From IMG/VR virus record IMGVR_UViG_3300035660_000002, positions 62,001 through 126,000 of that record: 64,000 nucleotides of DNA, one strand, 5' to 3'. Of this stretch, positions 47,625-56,326 are shown in pieces. The position numbers and the translations under genes were made by a program. Numbering within the stretch: position 1 is the stretch's first letter; each line of letters opens with the position of its first letter. Under the pieces are notes generated by a model. The model was not told the origin of the DNA and made no database searches. It saw only the letters and a program-made list of their open reading frames with translations. The stretch is from a virus.

Positions 47625-49712
47625 TTATTGTTTCCTGAGTACATCCACGGTTATCTCATTTATAGGCCCTGCTGGTTTGTCATACGAAGGAAAGAATGAC
47701 AGCACCATCAAGCGTCCTGTGCCTGAATGGTATAGGCCTAGTTCACTCACATTTGTAAGCACCTGACTTGTCGGCACTTTGATGTGGAATGTGATCTTCT
47801 CGTTTGTGATCTCATAAGATTCCACAGTGCCCACATACGGCACAGGATCCTCCAAATCCGTCATGGCCGGGTCCGGTGTTCCTCCCTTGTTGCCTGTGCC
47901 TATCTTTACTATCGTGATGTCTTGTATCTTGGTGTTATCGCTCTGATCCATGAACAGTGCCAGCACGTCCGATTTGAACAGCACTTGCTGCCCTGCTCCC
48001 GGAGGAGCCGCGAACACTACAATTACTCTGCCTGTGACATAATCTATCGATCCTCCTACTACTTCCCCTCCCGGACTTATCCATCCTCCCGTTCCGTTGT
48101 CGTGCGCGACTTCAAGATTGTCCAGCCATATGTGCACCTTATCGGCCCGTACCCTGGCCAGAGTTCCCTGATGCCACATGCCTGTCTCAGTGACCACCCA
48201 AGTAGCGGTAATGTAGAACGTATCTAATTTTACATAGGTGACCCAAGCTGTCCCGTTCCATCTGACTGTATTGTAACTTGCGTCTATGTACACAATGTCA
48301 TTAGTCGAGGGAGCATACTCTGTAAATGCGGATCCTGTTCCTGTGTATATTCTATTTATCGTCCAGCCATTAGCTGTCGCCGTCGATAGGTATCTCACGC
48401 CAAGTGTCGGCGCGGGCAACACGGGCGTTGGATTGTAGACACTATCGACCTTAGCAAGCTGGTTAACCGTATCTGCGATTTTTGTAATTACATAATTCCC
48501 GTTATAGTTAGTGGTTCCTGTTATCCTGATCGTGCTGCCGTTTGCAAGCCCATTGTTAGGACTTGTAACCCGAACCTTGCCAGGCACCACCGAACCGTAA
48601 TCCGAAAACGCAGTAATATCCCCAGCCAATTGCATCAATTGAGGATTTGATGGTATTATGTCTGCTGAGTCAAACGTGTCCTCTACTATATCACCCGTTC
48701 CTATCAGCACATCCACTCCCGGCTGATCGAGGTACTTATCATCCAGCGCAGGCATGTCAAAGTACAGTGTCTCAAGTTCCCAGAAATTTGTTATGCATGT
48801 CTTAACTTGACTATCCGGTATTATGAATGGCAGGTAGTCCTCTTTGCACATGCAGTATAGATTCAAGTAGAAATGGGGCACGGTGTTGACCGGAGTAAAC
48901 TGCTCCATTATCTCTACTATTGATGGCCACAGTTCTGCGGCGAACAGCTTGTTGTATGTTCCCTGAAACATTATGAGCTTTGTCAGGTTTATTACAATGT
49001 CAAAGTGAGGAGATTTAAACCCTCCGCCGCCGTCAAATCTAAGATTTTCGTCAAAGTGCCATCCGTCGTCGCTTCGCAGACTTGCCTCGGGGCTGAACCC
49101 CGGCACTACACCGCTATGCCAGTGAGGAATAAATCTTGTAAATGTTTGGTAGTCTCTTGTCCATAGATCATACACCTGCACATTCAGACCTATTGTAAAG
49201 AATGCATAGTTGAGGACTTCATAGGTACCTTTGATCTTATAAATATCGACTGCCATTTTTATCTGGCGCCGCAGTTCATCTGCAGTTGCGTATGTCTTGT
49301 TCTTAAGTCTGCATCCGATCAATGCTGCCAAATGACCTAGATACTTTCTAGGGCATGTGTCTACATCTATCAAAAGTCCAAGGGTATCTATCCTGCAGGA
49401 AATTTCGTTTACTACACGCGATACTGAATCGAGATAATCTTTCATAGCCGGAGCGTTATGGAACTTCTTCGGCATCATCTTAAGCAGATCCCAGTTGCTT
49501 GGGCACACTATTGTCTCAGCTTCAACAGTAGGCATAAAGTCGATGTGAACAGGCAACTCCATCGTCTCAAGGTACATGGCATTGAATAACCCCATGAGCC
49601 ATCGGCCCTCTTCCGTTATGGGCCTCAACCCCTGTCTGCGGCCTGTTTCCAGCACTCGGACATTAGCATCGGGTCCGAATACTGCGCGGCCTGTCTCAGT
49701 GAATATCTGCAT
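47625..49712 (-). CDS. baseplate tail protein (P2 gpI-like)
   Basis: 695 residues. Residues about 70-200 (KYLGHLAALIGCRLKNKTYA, RRQIKMAVDIYKIKGTYEVL) match the tail protein I pattern found at the outer baseplate of P2- and T4-like phages, where the protein links the wedge to the fibres. The remainder adds strand-rich domains absent in P2 (GDITAFSDYGSVV, VTETGMWHQGTLARVRAD), giving a much longer protein than the usual 150-200 residues of gpI. Its neighbours (J-like wedge upstream) fit. The extra domain probably forms a fibre-docking site. Confidence 0.75.
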   Translation of the reverse strand: MQIFTETGRAVFGPDANVRVLETGRRQGLRPITEEGRWLMGLFNAMYLETMELPVHIDFMPTVEAETIVCPSNWDLLKMMPKKFHNAPAMKDYLDSVSRVVNEISCRIDTLGLLIDVDTCPRKYLGHLAALIGCRLKNKTYATADELRRQIKMAVDIYKIKGTYEVLNYAFFTIGLNVQVYDLWTRDYQTFTRFIPHWHSGVVPGFSPEASLRSDDGWHFDENLRFDGGGGFKSPHFDIVINLTKLIMFQGTYNKLFAAELWPSIVEIMEQFTPVNTVPHFYLNLYCMCKEDYLPFIIPDSQVKTCITNFWELETLYFDMPALDDKYLDQPGVDVLIGTGDIVEDTFDSADIIPSNPQLMQLAGDITAFSDYGSVVPGKVRVTSPNNGLANGSTIRITGTTNYNGNYVITKIADTVNQLAKVDSVYNPTPVLPAPTLGVRYLSTATANGWTINRIYTGTGSAFTEYAPSTNDIVYIDASYNTVRWNGTAWVTYVKLDTFYITATWVVTETGMWHQGTLARVRADKVHIWLDNLEVAHDNGTGGWISPGGEVVGGSIDYVTGRVIVVFAAPPGAGQQVLFKSDVLALFMDQSDNTKIQDITIVKIGTGNKGGTPDPAMTDLEDPVPYVGTVESYEITNEKITFHIKVPTSQVLTNVSELGLYHSGTGRLMVLSFFPSYDKPAGPINEITVDVLRKQ

Positions 49713-49715
49713 CGA

Positions 49716-50009
49716 CTATGTGTCCTTTGTTATAATACCATCCGCACCTATTCTTTGAGAACTCACTGCCCTGTTGTATATCCGCAGGTACTGTGTTGAT
49801 GCAAGATGTATATACATATTTGTCAGGAAATTCTTGCCCGCCTCTTCAAAAAAGGCCAGCTCATTTCCTCCTCCGTCCACTAATTTCAGCTCTATATCGT
49901 TTTCATGAAATATGTTATGTATCACATATTCCCTACCTGCGATTGGAGCTACTTCCAGGTAGTTGGCTGCGTTCACATTCGCCATTGCGGTATAGACGTC
50001 TCCGACCAT
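49716..50009 (-). CDS. small tail protein, 97 aa
   Basis: Starts behind AAGGAGGATTAC and begins VGDVYTAMANVNAANYLEVA. Short strand-loop pattern, no export signal. Residues 60-97 (NMYIHLASTQYLRIYNRAVS) resemble the end of small phage decoration or baseplate proteins. It sits between the J-like and gpI-like genes. Function inferred from position only. Confidence 0.5.
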   Translation of the reverse strand: MVGDVYTAMANVNAANYLEVAPIAGREYVIHNIFHENDIELKLVDGGGNELAFFEEAGKNFLTNMYIHLASTQYLRIYNRAVSSQRIGADGIITKDT

Positions 50010-50023
50010 GTAATCCTCCTTAC

Positions 50024-50446
50024 TTACGTTATAGTTATTCTGGGAGTTATCCTAACCTTGTCGCCGTAATACAGCAAATCTATCGGCGCCGAGAACAGAT
50101 TCATTGCTATCAGCTTTCCCGCCGCGTCTCCCGCCGGGTTAGGGGATGTCGTTATAAAACATCCGTATATAGTTCCAAGTGACTCTAGTATCACTTCAAA
50201 CTCTTCATCCGGGTACACTGACACTTCTCCATACACATTCCAATTGGCCGGAGACAAAGGCAGTCTTATGTAGTCAGATGCTACTGGTTCCACGATCGAT
50301 GCAAGTGTCGCATTGTTCAAATTTCCAGAAGGTAAGTTGTTTGTAAAGAGCCCTAAGTATAAAACAGGATGCTGCGACTTATTCTGGAGAAATATCTCTG
50401 CCACGTCTTGTGACCCTTGTACAACCCATTCGCCTATAGCTGGCAT
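50024..50446 (-). CDS. tail-associated structural protein, 140 aa
   Basis: Starts behind ATAGGAGACTTGAAAT. The chain includes NKSQHPVLYLGLFTNNLPSG and ASDYIRLPLSPANWNVYG with NPAGDAAGKLIAMNLF, similar in style to short phage tail or fibre-base proteins. No motif defines an enzyme. It is embedded between baseplate genes, so a minor virion role is likely. Confidence 0.5.
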   Translation of the reverse strand: MPAIGEWVVQGSQDVAEIFLQNKSQHPVLYLGLFTNNLPSGNLNNATLASIVEPVASDYIRLPLSPANWNVYGEVSVYPDEEFEVILESLGTIYGCFITTSPNPAGDAAGKLIAMNLFSAPIDLLYYGDKVRITPRITIT

Positions 50447-50458
50447 ATTTCAAGTCTC

Positions 50459-52162
50459 CTATAATATCGTAAAGTTTTTCTCTATAAGTCTGGCTATCTG
50501 TTTTGTTGTAACCACAATGTCCCCCAGTTGATTCTGTTGATAGTAAGCCCTTATAACCTCCCCTGTGGCCGGAGGCGTTGCGATGGTGACAGATATGGCC
50601 CCTGTGCTATATACAATCGATCCTGTGACACCTGTGCCCGAGATAGTGCCTAATCCGTTATCTACCGCTATAAGCGCTGCGTCTTTATAGATCTTAACTG
50701 TATTTGGTGTTACCGGCAGAAGAAATAGCGGAACACCCAATTTATTGAACACTGTATCCCCGCCATCCCCCACTCCAAGTATCTCTCTGTGTCGTAATAT
50801 TATATGTGTGTAGTCTACACCAACCACGTTCTCTATGGCATGAACCACATCCGATCCTCTAATCGAAACTCCAAGCTTTGCTCCGGTACCGAGAGCAAAC
50901 ACGGCATCCAGTGCGGCACCTGCATTTGTCACAATCTGGCTGTCTTGGTAGGTATCCAACACTTTTAGCTCCACATCTATCATCGTCTCGACAATATCCG
51001 CATTTTTGAAGTCAAGCCATACTGTAAGTTGCTCCTTGTTTATAAGTGCAGCCTCTATTGCTATCTTGAATGCGTTGTCAGGATTAGTCCAGTTCTGCAA
51101 GAGGCACACGATCCACACCTTGTTAAACATAGTTATATTTGGAGGATATTCATCGCGTTCGCCCCACACGTATGCCGTCTGAACGCCGGGCATGTTCTCT
51201 ATTATCGTGATATAGTCCTCTCTTGTTATGGCCCTATCCCCTGTCGAGAATACCAGTGGTGCCTCTCTTCGTATCTCTTCTGTATCCTCTGCGTCGTCAC
51301 CTCCAAGGAATAGTGACGAGTTTTCCACGCTGATAAGACTTGTCACATCGTTCGGTGTCGGCGTGGCCGCATCAAATATGGTTCCCTCTATCGTATTTAT
51401 CTGATACAGTGCATATACATTTCCGTCAGCACCGTCCGTCTCTATGAATTCTATATCAATTGTGGAGCTGTTAGGTGGAATTTTTCCAAATATGCCGTTT
51501 CCGAATATCAGATTGACCGTGTCATCCAACGCCGTCTCTTGCATGAAGTGCAAACTTTCCGAGTTGGATCCCACAAAGTTGTCCACCATTGTCCATTCTG
51601 CGTTGTCGATAACTACTCTGATCGTCTTGGCCAGTAGTCCCGAATCCTCGACATTGACATTAGAAATAGGTATAACCATGTCGGCAGTGCCGTCGGATGT
51701 CGAAGATTGAGTCCTAAGTTGTCCTTGTATGCCTTCTACTATAACGTTCAGTTGCCCTGCTCGCAATACTGCAAACTTCTTTACTATGAATTTCATGTTG
51801 GCTGCAGTCTTGACCACCAGTCCTTTCGGGAGATAAATATCATATGCGTATATGCTTCCGGATAGTATCCTGAATTTAAGGTTTCCCTCAGAGGATGTCT
51901 TCCTCTTGGGACGGTAGTTAAGCAGACTCACCAGCCTCACCACCGATGATCTGTTCTGCGCTGTGTCTATGTACGACTCCTGTGCCCGTCTCTCCAGATA
52001 GTACATCATCATTTCTGTTACAAAGCTGAACAGCTCTATCAGCAAGTTGCCTGTGCCTGATTCGACATCGAGATCCTTCCACGAATCCTTCGTCTTCAGG
52101 ATGCTGCGAAGCTGCTTTACCAGCGCGTCGTAGTTATACTGAGAAAAATCAAGTCTTGCCAT
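50459..52162 (-). CDS. baseplate wedge protein (Baseplate_J/T4 gp6-like)
   Basis: 567 residues. The opening RLDFSQYNYDALVKQLRSIL, the DVESGTGNLLIELFSFVTEM helix and the YYLERRAQESYIDTAQNRSS segment are typical of J-like wedge proteins, as are EEIRREAPLVFSTGDRAITR and EDYITIIENMPGV in the middle. The protein joins gp25-like and gpI-like subunits in the contractile baseplate. Length is close to T4 gp6 (660) and longer than P2 gpJ (about 300). It precedes gp25-like and spike genes in the standard order for myoviruses. Confidence 0.9.
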   Translation of the reverse strand: MARLDFSQYNYDALVKQLRSILKTKDSWKDLDVESGTGNLLIELFSFVTEMMMYYLERRAQESYIDTAQNRSSVVRLVSLLNYRPKRKTSSEGNLKFRILSGSIYAYDIYLPKGLVVKTAANMKFIVKKFAVLRAGQLNVIVEGIQGQLRTQSSTSDGTADMVIPISNVNVEDSGLLAKTIRVVIDNAEWTMVDNFVGSNSESLHFMQETALDDTVNLIFGNGIFGKIPPNSSTIDIEFIETDGADGNVYALYQINTIEGTIFDAATPTPNDVTSLISVENSSLFLGGDDAEDTEEIRREAPLVFSTGDRAITREDYITIIENMPGVQTAYVWGERDEYPPNITMFNKVWIVCLLQNWTNPDNAFKIAIEAALINKEQLTVWLDFKNADIVETMIDVELKVLDTYQDSQIVTNAGAALDAVFALGTGAKLGVSIRGSDVVHAIENVVGVDYTHIILRHREILGVGDGGDTVFNKLGVPLFLLPVTPNTVKIYKDAALIAVDNGLGTISGTGVTGSIVYSTGAISVTIATPPATGEVIRAYYQQNQLGDIVVTTKQIARLIEKNFTIL

Positions 52163-52171
52163 TGGTATCTC

Positions 52172-52564
52172 CTATATCTTAAACACTTTGTCGTATCTGA
52201 AAACTTGCGAATACCCTCTGATGTACATCTCCATCCGGATGAACACGGTCTGGTTATCCCTGTCTGTCGTAAAATCAAGCGTTTCGATCTTCACTCTGGG
52301 TTCCCACGTCTCTATCGCATCTCGAAGTGTATCTATGAACTGCGCCTTCAAAAAATCTTCTTGTATAGGCTCAAACAACATGCTCAAAAAGTTTACGGCG
52401 AATGTCCTCATCATGCATCTTTCGCCTTTTATGACAAGCATTATGTTCTCGAGCGACGCGTATACGGCCTCCACGTTCTTCACGATCGTGGGCTGCCCAT
52501 CGGCTCCCATCTTCAGGTCCGGGTGCAGGTCACTCCATATTATCTGTTCTGTCAATACTGCCAT
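52172..52564 (-). CDS. gp25-like baseplate wedge protein
   Basis: 130 residues behind GTGGAGTAACTT. The fold of the GPW/gp25 family is visible: VKNVEAVYASLENIMLVIKG, the GERCMMRTFAVNFLSMLFEP helix pair and the end IRMEMYIRGYSQVFRYDKVF. T4 gp25 is about 130 residues, the same size. It joins wedge proteins to the sheath base. Position directly between the PAAR and J-like genes is the usual one. Confidence 0.9.
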   Translation of the reverse strand: MAVLTEQIIWSDLHPDLKMGADGQPTIVKNVEAVYASLENIMLVIKGERCMMRTFAVNFLSMLFEPIQEDFLKAQFIDTLRDAIETWEPRVKIETLDFTTDRDNQTVFIRMEMYIRGYSQVFRYDKVFKI

Positions 52565-52567
52565 AAG

Positions 52568-52834
52568 TTACTCCACGTATACTTGTCTGTCTATTGGAAG
52601 CATCATTGCCCCACATCCGGCAATCGCCCCTTCGGTGACGATCAACTTGCCATTGATCGTTTCTCTTGTCGTTATAGCAGCCACAGGTGTCACACCATGC
52701 CCAGGAATCGGACAATCATGCATGCAACCATGTACTGCAATCGGAAACATACGCACCTCGGCTCTGTTGTCCTGGTTCGACGTGACTATCGTTCCTCCAT
52801 GATCACTAACGTCGCTTAGGCAAGCTATTCTCAT
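52568..52834 (-). CDS. PAAR-domain spike tip protein
   Basis: 88 residues. ACLSDVSDHGGTIVTSNQDN, VHGCMHDCPIPGHGVTPVAA and a C-terminal EGAIAGCGAMM form the PAAR domain, which caps the central spike of contractile tails as a sharp cone. His and Cys residues in it (HDCPIPGHG, GCG) would hold the tip iron or zinc. The gene overlaps the spike gene by four bases, as in many myoviruses. Confidence 0.9.
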   Translation of the reverse strand: MRIACLSDVSDHGGTIVTSNQDNRAEVRMFPIAVHGCMHDCPIPGHGVTPVAAITTRETINGKLIVTEGAIAGCGAMMLPIDRQVYVE

Positions 52835-54024
52835 ATGCCACTCAAAACTTTAATGAAACCTATATTAGATTGAACATTTGCCACAGTCTGCCCAAGCTGT
52901 TTGAAATCCATCAGTCCCCCAACGTACGATCCTACTTTACTGCAGTTAACTCCACTTGCCATGGTCACTCCATCTTTAATGATGTCCATCGCAGACGACC
53001 CGGGAACTAAGTTATTCACGACAAATTTCCAATCTGAAAAGGCCCCTATGCTTCCTATGCTAGGCAATATGTTCTGAAATCCGATCCCATCATGCACAAA
53101 TAGTCCATCCCTCGCAAAAGTAATAGCATTTTGAACTAACGGTTGATTGATTGCCATCTGGAATATATTATTCGTTGCGAAGTTCCCCAACAGTGAGCTG
53201 GGGTTGAATTTCATCATCATCGTGAACTTGTCCGTCAGTGTCCCGAGAACCTTGCTGATGCCCCCGAACGCTCCCACGCCTGCTGCCCCCGATAGAAATT
53301 TGAACGTACTCAAGCCATTCAATGAGGATACTGCGACAGATCCTACTCCTGCGGGCGACCACCCCGTAAGGCTTGTACACAAATCTGCCATCAACCCTTC
53401 ATTCACTTTCAAAAGACCATCTATCGTGATAATAGGAGCACCTATGGAAAGTTCTGTGGAGGAGTATAAATTCACAGCGGTCGCTCCGATAACAGAGACG
53501 TTTTTCATTGCCATTACGTTGACATTCCCCTTGGCGCTGATACCGACGTCTTTCTCTGAACTTACCACCACAGACCCTTCCGCATCAATATTTATAGTCG
53601 TTCCGGATTTATGCGTAATATTTATTCTGGTTCTATCCACATAGAATATATGACCATCCTCAGTCTGCCACACCACGCTGTATGGATAATCTGTGTCCTT
53701 GCCTGCCGGTAACCCCTTTACTCCATTGGATGCCTCCGCAAAGTACACGGGCTGCATCGGATCACCCATCTCAAAGAACACCCATACCTCTGCGCCTACT
53801 CGCGGCACGGCAAAGAATCCAAATCCGCTTCCTGCCCCACCATGTATCGGAAACGCAGGCACGGCCCAAGGCAACGCGTCGTTGACGATAGTGCTGTTAT
53901 GCATCATGGGACGTATCCGTATCCGGACTCTTCCGAGCGTTAACGGGTCGGCCGTGTCCTCGACCACTCCTCTATACTTGCCCATGTACTTCTTTGATGT
54001 TCTTTTTATTGTGTTGGATATCAT
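52831..54024 (-). CDS. central spike protein (gpV/gp5/VgrG-like)
   Basis: 397 residues. N-terminal YRGVVEDTADPLTLGRVRIR is the OB-fold start of baseplate assembly protein V; LPWAVPAFPIHGGAGSGFGF and GAEVWVFFEMGDPMQPVYFA complete that domain. Residues about 120-210 are short repeated strands (INITHKSGTTINIDAEGSVV, AKGNVNVMAMKNVSV) of the beta-helical needle. Residues 210-397 form a C-terminal domain with no known function, an addition relative to P2 gpV (about 211). The lysozyme domain of T4 gp5 is absent. Its neighbours are hub and PAAR genes. Confidence 0.87.
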   Translation of the reverse strand: MISNTIKRTSKKYMGKYRGVVEDTADPLTLGRVRIRIRPMMHNSTIVNDALPWAVPAFPIHGGAGSGFGFFAVPRVGAEVWVFFEMGDPMQPVYFAEASNGVKGLPAGKDTDYPYSVVWQTEDGHIFYVDRTRINITHKSGTTINIDAEGSVVVSSEKDVGISAKGNVNVMAMKNVSVIGATAVNLYSSTELSIGAPIITIDGLLKVNEGLMADLCTSLTGWSPAGVGSVAVSSLNGLSTFKFLSGAAGVGAFGGISKVLGTLTDKFTMMMKFNPSSLLGNFATNNIFQMAINQPLVQNAITFARDGLFVHDGIGFQNILPSIGSIGAFSDWKFVVNNLVPGSSAMDIIKDGVTMASGVNCSKVGSYVGGLMDFKQLGQTVANVQSNIGFIKVLSGI

Positions 54025-55241
54025 AGTATCTTCGCCATCGGCGCTCTCTGTAATGTGGTATCCACCTCCGAGTCAACGCCTGGTCTTGTGACCAGCAGCT
54101 TTGTGAGGTATGTGTTTGATATGTGATGCACGATTCGTTCTATCATCCAAAATCCTGTATATTGATAGTTCATCATCTCCGCAGGATCCTCTGTAAATAC
54201 TACCTTAATAAGATCACCACACGATAATTCGGTAGTACCCATGGTTGTAATCCACTGCTTCACGAGAGAGTTGATCTTTTTGTAGTACCTGCCCTTCAAT
54301 ACCGGCTTCCAGTCGGGCACCATCTCGTTTGTCCTGCCCAGCTCTTGCTGTGTTATGCCTACAGTATTTATTGTCGGATCGTGCGCAAAGTATTTCGACA
54401 GAGATGTAAAGATTGCTTCCTCTATTGGTATCTCGTCATCGACCTGTACTCCTGTCATCCAGTTGAAGTAGCTATACGACTGCTTACCTATTCCTAAAAT
54501 ATTCAAAGGCTCGAAGTTGTCTATGCCCTCAAAGTTATATAAAGGCATCATGATACCATCCGGCATCTTCGTCATCTTTATGACCTTCTTCGCCTGTTGT
54601 TTCAAAAGGGATGTCAATGATCTAAAGTTGAGTCTGGGATCGCCTTTTGTATCAACATCCACGAACGCGAAGTACCCTGTCTCGCCAAAGCTCTGCGCCA
54701 CCCTGTCAGCGAGGTACTGCAGGAACATGGCATTGTTCCATTGAGGCTGCACTATCGATACCACCTGGGTTAGTCCCGGATCGAATCGGTATGACGCTAT
54801 GCCCATGCTCGCGCCTATGTCCTCAAGGATACTCTGTATTGATGTCTTAACCCACCCCTTTTGATACTGCGGGGAGAACACATTAGGAACATCCAACAGC
54901 CCTGTAAACTTAACCATGTTTGCAATTTCAGTGTACATCTCAGGTTTTCTTCTGTATATCCTGAACCGCATATCCTTGCCTTCATATGGAGTTTCGTTAT
55001 CCATCGCAAAGGAGAATGTCATCGTATTGTGCATGGAATCAGTCAAAGTTTTATGTGTCAGTATGCCTCTCGCATCCTTGAACGTAACCGTAAAGGCCGG
55101 CAGTATTCTATCAATGTATTCTATTATATCAATGGCCGTGAACGACTCGGGGGACACCGTTACGTCCTGCTTCCCGATCCGTACTCGCAGTCGGTAGTTT
55201 CCTGCTATGCCTAATTGTGGTTGCCCTACAAAAGTGCCCAT
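54021..55241 (-). CDS. baseplate hub protein (gpD/gp27-like)
   Basis: 406 residues behind AAGAGGTAATT. The two-domain hub fold is suggested by the strand-rich beginning (NYRLRVRIGKQDVTVSPESF), IEYIDRILPAFTVTFKDARG, and the late WMIERIVHHISNTYLTKLLV segment common to late-control D/gp27 proteins. It sits between the gp53-like and spike genes, the place of the hub. Length is close to T4 gp27 (391). Sequence similarity is distant, so the call rests on pattern plus gene order. Confidence 0.72.
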   Translation of the reverse strand: MGTFVGQPQLGIAGNYRLRVRIGKQDVTVSPESFTAIDIIEYIDRILPAFTVTFKDARGILTHKTLTDSMHNTMTFSFAMDNETPYEGKDMRFRIYRRKPEMYTEIANMVKFTGLLDVPNVFSPQYQKGWVKTSIQSILEDIGASMGIASYRFDPGLTQVVSIVQPQWNNAMFLQYLADRVAQSFGETGYFAFVDVDTKGDPRLNFRSLTSLLKQQAKKVIKMTKMPDGIMMPLYNFEGIDNFEPLNILGIGKQSYSYFNWMTGVQVDDEIPIEEAIFTSLSKYFAHDPTINTVGITQQELGRTNEMVPDWKPVLKGRYYKKINSLVKQWITTMGTTELSCGDLIKVVFTEDPAEMMNYQYTGFWMIERIVHHISNTYLTKLLVTRPGVDSEVDTTLQRAPMAKIL

Positions 55242-55243
55242 AA

Positions 55244-55525
55244 TTACCTCTTACGAAAACGTTTATAGAAATCGTAAATATCCAGCATATTCGGAACTGT
55301 TATCAATGTACCCACTGCCATGTCAGCGGCTATGTTGTTGATCTGGTTGACAAGACATAGCACCCACCACAATCTCTCTTCGCCATAAACCTTGAACGAT
55401 ATGTTATCCGGCACCGGTATGTCGGTGTTCATTATTCTGTAATATAATGCGTCGTTGTTCAGCACAAACTTGGTAATGCTGTTATCCAGGAAGTCTAATT
55501 CCTTCCTAAGCACACCATCCCCCAC
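55244..55525 (-). CDS. gp53-like baseplate wedge protein, start uncertain
   Basis: 93 residues from a GTG start at 55525. The chain DNISFKVYGEERLWWVLCLV followed by NQINNIAADMAVGTLITVPN is the LysM-like T4 gp53 signature (vYG...lwW.i...N.i......l..G..l.iP). No ribosome-binding site precedes the GTG. The frame stays open upstream to 55573, with AGAGGTG lying just before an ATC at 55564, so translation may begin at a rare codon there and add about 13 residues (reading RTKLYAEVTADV). Gene order fits a wedge protein. Confidence 0.8.
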   Translation of the reverse strand: MGDGVLRKELDFLDNSITKFVLNNDALYYRIMNTDIPVPDNISFKVYGEERLWWVLCLVNQINNIAADMAVGTLITVPNMLDIYDFYKRFRKR

Positions 55526-55573
55526 ATCTGCGGTGACTTCTGCGTATAGTTTCGTTCTATCGATGGTACACCT

Positions 55574-56326
55574 CTATTTTCCGCTCGGCATTTGTGCGCT
55601 GCCTACAGCCTCTGCAAGACTGCCTATGTCAACTTGTACTCCAGCTATCTGCTTTATGTCGCTGTATGCGTGATCCAACACCTGCTTCGTGACTATCTCG
55701 TATGTCTCAAAATACACGATCGCTGATCCTGCTATAGGTTTCCCCGGCTGTTCTGCCGACAGTCTTGTGGAGAACGAAGTCTCGATTCGGTGAATTACCA
55801 CCTTCTTAAAGCTTAATATATTTCCAATCTGAATTTTTATATTGTCTCCCACCATATCCCAAAATGCTGACGGCCCTGGGGACACTAACAAACCTCTGGT
55901 AGGATCATCCGGAGCGGCCATTTTTTGTAATGTCCTGATTGGTGTTATCACATCCACGTTTGCGTCATAGTCTGCCATGAAAATCATTTTAACTTTCAAC
56001 TGAAGAGGTGTCGTTCCTCTCCATATTCTTCTTGATGTGACTGCCAGTTGAAGAGACCTGCCAGCAACTTGCGCCAAATTCTCAGCCCATTTTCCTAAGT
56101 CCCCCGCACGCGTACCATCGTATATGGGCTCCCATCTCGACTCTATCGCCATATCTATGGATTCCTGCATCTTCGCCACAACCGTTCCAGCCCTATCTGA
56201 ACTAATCGTGATCCTGTACTCAGGTGGGATGTCCTGCATCTGGCGAGCCATCTTTTCCATGATCACCTGCTTCGCCGTCACTATCACAAATCCTTGAACT
56301 GCGCTGCTCCAATCACCTAAAGCCAT
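55574..56326 (-). CDS. baseplate/tube-end protein, 250 aa
   Basis: The central part, WRGTTPLQLKVKMIFMADYD then VITPIRTLQKMA and GLLVSPGPSAF, followed by IQIGNILSFKKVVIHRIETS and SAIVYFETYEIVTK, is the pattern seen in tail-tube-initiator and tube-cap proteins of T4-like phages (gp48/gp54 group). The N-terminal 60 residues are helical. The gene lies directly after the tape measure gene in transcription, as expected for the protein that sits at the base of the tube. Detailed homology cannot be proved here. Confidence 0.65.
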   Translation of the reverse strand: MALGDWSSAVQGFVIVTAKQVIMEKMARQMQDIPPEYRITISSDRAGTVVAKMQESIDMAIESRWEPIYDGTRAGDLGKWAENLAQVAGRSLQLAVTSRRIWRGTTPLQLKVKMIFMADYDANVDVITPIRTLQKMAAPDDPTRGLLVSPGPSAFWDMVGDNIKIQIGNILSFKKVVIHRIETSFSTRLSAEQPGKPIAGSAIVYFETYEIVTKQVLDHAYSDIKQIAGVQVDIGSLAEAVGSAQMPSGK

